From positions 2,025,747-2,089,746 of the forward strand of contig RDEW01000005.1 in assembly GCA_011109175.1 (NCBI GenBank): DNA of 64,000 nucleotides. The letters run 5' to 3'. Of this stretch, positions 57,690 to 64,000 are shown one piece after another (position 1 is the first letter of the stretch; each line of letters begins with the position of its first letter). The notes beneath the pieces are model-generated. The model had not been told where the DNA came from, ran no database searches, and saw nothing but the letters and a program-made list of their open reading frames with translations. This DNA comes from Dicyema japonicum (lineage: Eukaryota; Dicyemida; Rhombozoa; Dicyemidae). The position numbers and the translations under genes were made by a program.

Positions 57690-57770
57690 GTAAAGACTAA
57701 TTTAGTTAGAAACTTTCTCCTATTCCTTTAACACAGTGATCTTGGGATAATAAAATAAATAAATAAAAAG
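57690..57770 (+). mobile_element. LINE-A 3' end
   Basis: ctaatttagttagaaac, a T-rich middle, cagtgatcttgggataat and an (AAATAAATAAATAAA) tail, the same terminal motif as at 37420. Confidence 0.5.
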
Positions 57771-58030
57771 AGACGCAAAATATCCCTTAAAAGGTTCTCA
57801 CTATTTATCTGCAACCACTGAGAAACCCAAAATATTTAAAATAATCTATTCTAGACTGCGCATATAGGCTCAGGTTGTTGATGCTAACTTTTCATCTCCC
57901 AAGTATACATTGTACTTTAAGCTAGCATGTCGCAATTAACCATAAATCATTGATCTGCGGTTAATAACCAAGAATGAAGATAAATTTTATTTATTAATGA
58001 ATTTCTGAAAAATAAATCTGAATTCATAGT

Positions 58031-60716
58031 TAATAAGCGAAACTAATCCAACACAAAACAGGGACATTCTGTTCGAAATCATATAGTATGTTTCGTCGTT
58101 GTAAAAGGCAAAATGCAGTCTGGGGTTGTTAGCAGAATCGCATTTGTACTTTACAAACTGCAATATCGATGATCCAATCTAAAAGCTTCACTATAATTAA
58201 AACTAATATGTTAGAGAGGATGAAATGAAGACAGGTCAATTTGAAATACTCTTGAAGTTTGTCGAGGACTCGTGATTAACCGTGTAAGGCAAAAATAGAG
58301 ACCCCAGAATGACAAAAGTGGACAATTCGATGAAGTTCAAAAAGACTTGATTAGATAAACATCAAACCTATGATTTTATAGTAATCTCCTCTTAAAAGAA
58401 ATGCCCGAGGCACTTCCAATGAATAGTGGTAAATGAGTGGTCATGTCCAGTCGCGTAGAAAAACGATAGAGTCAGGAAAAACCAAAAACTAACATCAAAG
58501 AACGTGTTATGAAAGTTCAAAAACTCAATATTTTTGTTTTTTACTGCAAATTTCCTAATAAAATTGATGTAAACAAATATGATTAGGAAATATAGCACAA
58601 AATGGTAGTTGATAAGTATATTGTTGACAAAAATGCACAAGAGAGTGGCAATAACAGCAAATGAGTTGTAATATTTCATCAATTTGATCGGTTTCCCAAA
58701 CCAATGAATATATGGCACTCAGTGGGACGGTTATTGAAGCCATAATCAGCGAAAAGTAAAACAAAAATGATAAGTAACGTTGTTGGAAGAAACTGATTTG
58801 TATGTAATCGTCGAAATATCTCAAATAGTGAAAATCAAACAAAATCATGAGATTAAAGCGACTGAGGCAAAAAATTTTATCGCAGGCAATATTTCGAATT
58901 TTATGATGGAATATTGTCCCCCAATCAGTAATATGAAGACCAATATGTAGACGGAAATGAGTTGGCCTGAAGATAGAGTAGATACTTCAGTCGAGTACAG
59001 ATTACCAGAGCACGGCCATTTTTCACAATATCGGAATAAACTCGAGCAGATTATAAGGAAGAGGATCAACGTGCCTGACAAACCGGAGATAATCCATTCA
59101 TTTTTAAGGCGAGGCCTTACATTGCAAACCAAAACCAAAGCGAATGAAGTAAGGACCAGCCACATTGAGCTAAAATTGTTAATTTCCATCCGATATAAAT
59201 AGACATAAATGAACAGTGCATAGAATATTCCCAAAAGTGACCCAATCGTGATGGGACTCAGTTTCCTGTAAAGTGTAATAGCGACGAATACTGCCGTTAA
59301 GCAGAAAGAAATGAGGAATGGAATGAGGGGAAAGAAAAATTGAGCAACTCCAAATGTTCCAACCAACAAACTCATCAATATTGGAGGGATCTTGTTGATA
59401 TACAGAATTAAAATTCCCAAATTAACGTAGAACGTAAAAACCACGTGATATGGTAGTTCTGAACCATCACATAGGCTCCACTTAGTGTAAAGCAGATCCT
59501 TTATTCGTTTCATTATTCGTAAATATATTTCAGTCGCATCATCGAAATCTCCAATGGCAGTCTTGAATTCAGCCTCTTTGATGTCCTTCATAATTTTTTT
59601 TTTTCAAATGGGGACGAAATTAGATTTAACGATTTGTAGAACTTGATAATTTGCTTACTATTTATTCTACTCAAGTTGAACTCCTAAATTTGTTAAAATA
59701 ATGAATACCGAGATGCCGCCATAATCGATATCCTTAATAAAGGTCCCCATGTTCTGGAAGGGAATGTTTACTCCCATCAACATAGCCATGGTGGGAGCGA
59801 ATTGATCTTGTTCAATTTGCTGAATTTCGTTCTAAATTGATAAATAAAGACCACAATGTTCAATGGAGTGGGTGATAGCTGTTTTTTACTATATATAAAC
59901 AGGGCACTGTCCTCCTCCTCGAGGTTATCTCCGTGAGACCCATTTGGAACAGATCCGTGGTCCCCTAGAACGAACAATACGGTTTCTTCGTCAATTAAAG
60001 GCAATAATTTTCTGAACTAGTTAAAATGACCCTTACCCGATAAAACGATAATAAAACTCAAGACGGTGTTGAATTTCTGGATGGTTGAGGCCCAATAGGT
60101 GGTATAGGTGATCCATTCCAAGAAAATGAGCTACATAAACGTCCGAAGTGCTGTGCTTTACAAATTTAATAAAGCTCTCATTAATGAGATCATCAATTCT
60201 GAAGATATCGTCGAGATCGTTGTCATGTATGCTAATATCTACTTCAAAGGGACGTCCGAATATATTAGGACACGATACTCCACCAACGAAGGCCAATTTC
60301 TTGCCATTTAATCGGAACTGATTAAATAGGTTATCTTGGATATATCCAGAATCTCCAAATCCATGCCAAATTCCTTTGAAAATTGAAAGTAACCGATTAA
60401 TGGTCATGGCAGGAAATCTACCGCTGAAGGAATAAACACGTGTATTCTGGGGCTCATTTAATTGAACTTTGTATAGGTTCGTTAGTCGATTGAGGTATGT
60501 CGCATTTCTGGTGCTGTTGGCCAAAACTGAATCAAATCTGAGTCCATCGATAATAATCACGATAGATTTTCGAAATTTGGGATTTTGTGGTTCCTCGTCT
60601 TTACTGATTCCCTTGAGATGTTTTTTCGTATACCGAAGACTAATAACATGACCAGAAAAGCTCCTGTAATTAATTGCATAAAAAATTATTAAAAACGCCC
60701 ATTTAAGCAGTAACAT
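58031..60716 (-). CDS. PIGO: GPI ethanolamine phosphate transferase 3 (PIG-O)
   Basis: ER multi-pass enzyme adding ethanolamine phosphate to the third mannose of the GPI anchor. ATG 60714-60716 (MLLLKWAFLIIFYAIN, first membrane helix). The lumenal alkaline-phosphatase-like domain has the metal/nucleophile motifs IDGLRFD and RFPAMTINRLL, GYIQDNLFNQF, KLAFVGGVSCPNIFGRPF, VYVAHFLGMDHLYHL and FVLGDHGSVPNGSHGD. About ten predicted helices follow from 59591 leftward, with the family's ATGHDHSFTTIHW. The last exon is FCLLQRRNILYDFEQNVP ... ISFAY, then TAA 58031-58033. AHFLG-DH and TGH...IHW favour PIG-O over PIG-G. Introns are about 20-30 nt; exact boundaries between 58.0 and 58.4 kb are uncertain. 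Confidence 0.85.
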
Positions 60717-61438
60717 TTGCTAACGATTTATGATTAACACTTTTATTAAGAAAATTTGGCGGCTTTGATTACCGTTTTGCGCTAAATAAAAACCGCATAG
60801 CCGCAAAATATTATAAAGTTTACTCTTCGGATAAGATTTACGCAGCGAAAAAGGCTGTGGATTAGAGGATAACGATCGAGGCTGTGACATGTTTATGAGA
60901 CTGATTAGTTGGAGAAGAACCCCAGTAAAAAGTTCACGGCCTTCGACGCTGGGCCCATGTTATTTCGGACCCATGGAAAAGTTTCTGGCGATTAGTTAGA
61001 AAATTATAATTAATAATCCTATTAAATTTATTTAAAAAATAAAAAATCAGTTCTAGGAGACACGTCCCTCATGGTCTCTGACATTGATATCAAAAGGATC
61101 GTTGCTCAATTTTGGATCACCTGTATCAAAAATTTAATCATAATACAAAATACTACAAGAGATACAAAAATTCACTATTAGATGGTAAGTCCACCTCCAA
61201 AGAACATTTGTTTAAGAGAATCAGAATCGAGGTCTATTAGCAAACTAACATATAATTAACTTTCTGATGACTAAGGGGGGTCATCCGAGCTTCACCAGTA
61301 GATTCAAACCAAAAACCATTCAGTTATCCATTGCCACCATATTTTTTATTCAAAAAAGGGGGATTAGATTTATCAGTAAAGTCATTCTGAAAGAGACCCC
61401 GTCACCACTTCTATCTCTTTAGACCAGTTGACTTGTAA
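60717..61438. other. Intergenic, no gene recognised
   Basis: Upstream of PIG-O. AT-rich, with no supported frame or motif. Confidence 0.4.
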
Positions 61439-61439
61439 G

Positions 61440-61510
61440 AAAACGAGATGATTTATTTAACCCCAAAGAACACAGAGAAAATGCTAAATCCAACTAAGTA
61501 GGTGATATAT
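61440..61510 (-). mobile_element. LINE-A 3' end remnant next to the duplication breakpoint
   Basis: gatttatttaaccccaaagaacacagag...tccaactaagtaggtgat is the inverted form of the LINE-A tail (compare 32167-32235). It lies about 25 bp before the start of the PDHA1 duplication. Confidence 0.5.
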
Positions 61511-61537
61511 GTATTCATTTTAATAACTGTGAGCAAG

Positions 61538-62519
61538 TCTAACTATTTTGATATTTTAGGAAGCATGTGCAGTTGGCATAGAAAACATCCTTCGACCCGA
61601 CGACAAAATTACTACAGCATACAGAGTTCACGGATTTGCCTATCTGAGAGGACTTACCCCACATTCTATATTTGCCGTGCTCATGGGACGGAAAACTGGG
61701 TGCTCTCTTGGAAAAGGGGGTCAATGCACATGTACACAAAAAATCTTTTAGGAGGGAACGGAATAGTCGGAGCCCAAGTTTATTGATTTATTAAAGAAAG
61801 GTTCCAATCGGAGCTGGTTTGGCTTTCGCTATTAAGTACAATAAGGAAGACTTGGTGTGCGTGAATCTATACGGAGACGGAGCAGCAAATCAAGGACAGG
61901 TTTTTGAGACCTACAATATGGCCATGCTCTGGAAGCTTCCGTGTATTTTCGTCTGCGAGAATAACAGATACGGAATGGGGACTTCAGTTGGAAGGGCTTC
62001 ATACTGTACCGATTATTACACCCGAGGTGACTATGTTCCTGGAATTTGGGTGTGAACTCTGAAGTTTATTTTAGATTGATGGGATGGACTTGGCCTCAGT
62101 TATTGAAGGGATGAGATTTGCTGTTGACCACTGTAGAAGCGGAAAAGGACCCATTGTCGTAGAAATGGACACATATCGATATTTTGGCCACAGTATGAGC
62201 GATCCTGGAACAAGGTTTAGGATAATGATTATGTTAGTTATCGATCCCGAGATGAGGTTCAGTCAGTGAGGAAAAATTCTGACCCAATTTTACAATTTCG
62301 TGAGAAGCTTGTGAGTTCTTCTATGTCCACTAATGATGAATTGAATGAATTGGAATTTTTAACTTCCACTAGGCAATTGAGAAAAGAGTTAAGCGATCTA
62401 TTGCTGAGGACGTCAAGAAAGCATTGGATGACCCCTTTCCTGACCAAAGTGAGCTGTATGATCACGTCTATGATTCCCCCGTCCCTAATTCAGTTGAACG
62501 CGGATGTATCCTCAAGTGA
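61538..62519 (+). pseudogene. PDHA1: PDHA1 second copy, 5'-truncated and frameshifted
   Basis: Contains all PDHA1 exons from exon 2 on, with the same short introns, but exon 1 with the presequence is missing: homology begins at caag|tctaac, the exon 1/intron 1 boundary. In exon 2 the G run is five bases (61716-61720) instead of six (48865-48870), which shifts the frame before [13 protein letters not shown]. Substitutions change ISFAEL-type residues ([11 protein letters not shown] to GLTPHSIFAVL) and DPFPDPS to DPFPDQS. TGA at 62517-62519. If the single-base loss is an assembly error it could still be only a partial gene. Confidence 0.8.
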
Positions 62520-63335
62520 ATTTTGATTACCACTCATTTCGGCTAATTATTAATTTTTGCTAATATAGTTAATTTTCGAGTATTCTAAACATTTTTGATC
62601 AATTTGATAAGTTGGAGGCTATTTGAACGAATCTTGCTCGTTATTCTGAGAGGGAATAGCCACGCAGTCAGGACGATCACTGCATAACCCTCGGTTGATT
62701 GTTTTTAATGAGTTTTTCGAATTAAATAAAATTATTTTAAAGACCAAGGGTATTTGGAATGCCGGCTATGCTTGGGCGTCTCCGTATCAAGATGTATCCA
62801 ATGAGGCCATCAGAGGGAAGGAAGTTAAATTTTTAATTAGTTAGCCACATAGCACCACGTGGCGCCACCCGGGTTTATATAATCCAATTTATTTTCTGTT
62901 TATTGAATTATCTATTTGTGGTTAATTTGACACTGTCTGATATCAGGTGGAGTCTAGTGGCCTGATGTCATAAGATGAGACCAATAATATTTTTTAGGCT
63001 TTCAAAATTTCTTTGTGTAAAATATTTTCTAGACTATTTACTTCTTGGAGGTTCCCACGACTTCTTCCTGTAAGACGTTAACCAGACTATCTACTTTTCG
63101 GATGTTCTTACAACTTTTAACTTTAGAAAAGTGGTTCCCAACCTTTTTGTTGCCGCGGATTGGTCGTTAGACAACTTACCGCTGCCCGGGGGTAGACTTT
63201 TTACTTGCAACTTACATGTACTATCTTATCAACAACTGTCCGGACCAATTGGTCTACGAACCAACACCGGTTGTGAATTACTGTTTTAGGACATTTTCTA
63301 GAGTCTACATGGGCAATAAAAAAAGTTGAGAAACA

Positions 63336-64000
63336 CTAGGGTTCAGTTTTTTTCCGATTTACAGTTAAGAACCATTCGGGTAACTTGGTAGATATTTCAT
63401 TCAATAAAACAGTGTTTGTTTCTTTGTCGTTTGAAATGAAGTTCACGTCATCTGCATATGCTATTGTTCTCGTTTCCCGCTTAAAGGAACGGTTCCAAAT
63501 CCCGAAAGGCTGCCAAGGTAGATGACAAACAAAATAGGGGATCTTCTTGGGGGTGCTTATTGTTATCTCGAATAGTCTTGAGCAGGTTCCCCAGATCCTC
63601 ACATTCAGGTACGTGTCCTTTGGGAGTGTCTTAATAAGCCTGACTGTGGGATTATCAAGGACTTGTAACAATTTCCGTTAATTTACCGAGTCGAAAACCA
63701 TTGACATGTTAATCCCACTCTGAACCTTTGGACCATTGCGCATCTCCACTGTGGCTCCACATAACATCCAAGAGGTCGATCTGCCCTTACGGAAGCCACT
63801 ATGGTAAGAGACAGATATAAGTCTAACCGACTCTCCATTCTCTGTAGGATTATATTTGCCAATATTTTCTAAACGTGTTCCATTGGTCTGTAAGCTTTCT
63901 GAATTGGTATCAGAGTCCCCTCTCCCAATGGTAGGGTGGTGTAGGTTCTGTACATTCCGTTTAAGACACGGACGATGCTTTCATGCAGTTTTTGGGTTGG
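63336..64000 (-). mobile_element. LINE-B-like RT fragment, duplicated copy without SINE
   Basis: Same RT pieces as 50484-51496: TRTIAYADDVNFISND, LPEWFLTVNRKKTEP, the SGFRKGRST region, and an uninterrupted SINE target site (ctctgtaggattatatttgcc at about 63840). An 11-bp difference (acataacatcc at about 63758) distinguishes it from copy 1. Continues beyond the window. Confidence 0.7.

Larger units (their letters stand above)
61535..64000 (+). repeat. Segmental duplication, copy 2 (PDHA1 region)
   Basis: Matches 48684-51496 with about 1-2 % differences, runs off the window end, and lacks the SINE present in copy 1. The LINE-C tail (62620-62745) is included. Confidence 0.9.

Overview
The window is nuclear DNA from an AT-rich animal genome, most likely a dicyemid mesozoan. 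The evidence is a set of clearly metazoan genes (alpha-spectrin with SH3 and EF-hand, MEMO1, a trefoil GH31 glucosidase, DDHD lipase, RAB14, VPS18, PIG-O, PDHA1). They are all cut by extremely short GT-AG introns, mostly 20 to 27 nt. Introns of this size are established for dicyemids and very unusual in other animals. TAA, TAG and TGA are all used as ordinary stops.

Layout. 1-4.3 kb: two unrecognised genes. 4.3-10.3 kb: retroelement debris. 10.6-12.2 kb (minus): DDHD/PA-PLA1 lipase. 13.8-14.3 kb: LINE reverse transcriptase remnant. 15.2-23.5 kb (minus): a complete alpha-spectrin gene. 24-25.5 kb: exons of two unrecognised genes, with tandem duplications. 26.4-27.5 kb (minus): MEMO1. 27.7-32.6 kb: three stacked LINEs, one a truncated insertion with a perfect target-site duplication. 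33-34.1 kb: exon-like unrecognised sequence. 34.7-35.3 kb (plus): an unusual Rho GTPase. 37.9-38.6 kb: a 195-bp inverted repeat. 39.6-40.4 kb (plus): RAB14. 42.6-45.6 kb (minus): GH31 alpha-glucosidase. 45.7-48.4 kb: LINE. 48.4-49.7 kb (plus): PDHA1. 50.5-53 kb: LINE and SINE fragments. 53.2-56.0 kb (minus): VPS18, head to head with a small membrane-protein gene. 58.0-60.7 kb (minus): PIG-O. 61.5-64 kb: a second, 5'-truncated and frameshifted copy of the PDHA1 region.

The genes are independent housekeeping loci (membrane skeleton, endolysosomal traffic, GPI-anchor synthesis, mitochondrial carbon flow, glycogen or oligosaccharide breakdown), not a functional cluster. Mobile DNA is the other main component. 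I separate three LINE lineages: A, CR1/Jockey-like with a (TAAA)n tail; B, an APE-endonuclease RTE/L1-like lineage; and C, a lineage with a C-terminal PDG...WD segment. There is also a tRNA-derived SINE family and a short repeat derived from the 5' end of LINE-B.

Assembly caution: each of the eight single-N positions lies between two near-identical copies of the same sequence (100 to 539 bp). These look like unmerged allelic or overlapping contig ends, not biology. Eight further exact two-copy tandem duplications without an N may have the same origin.
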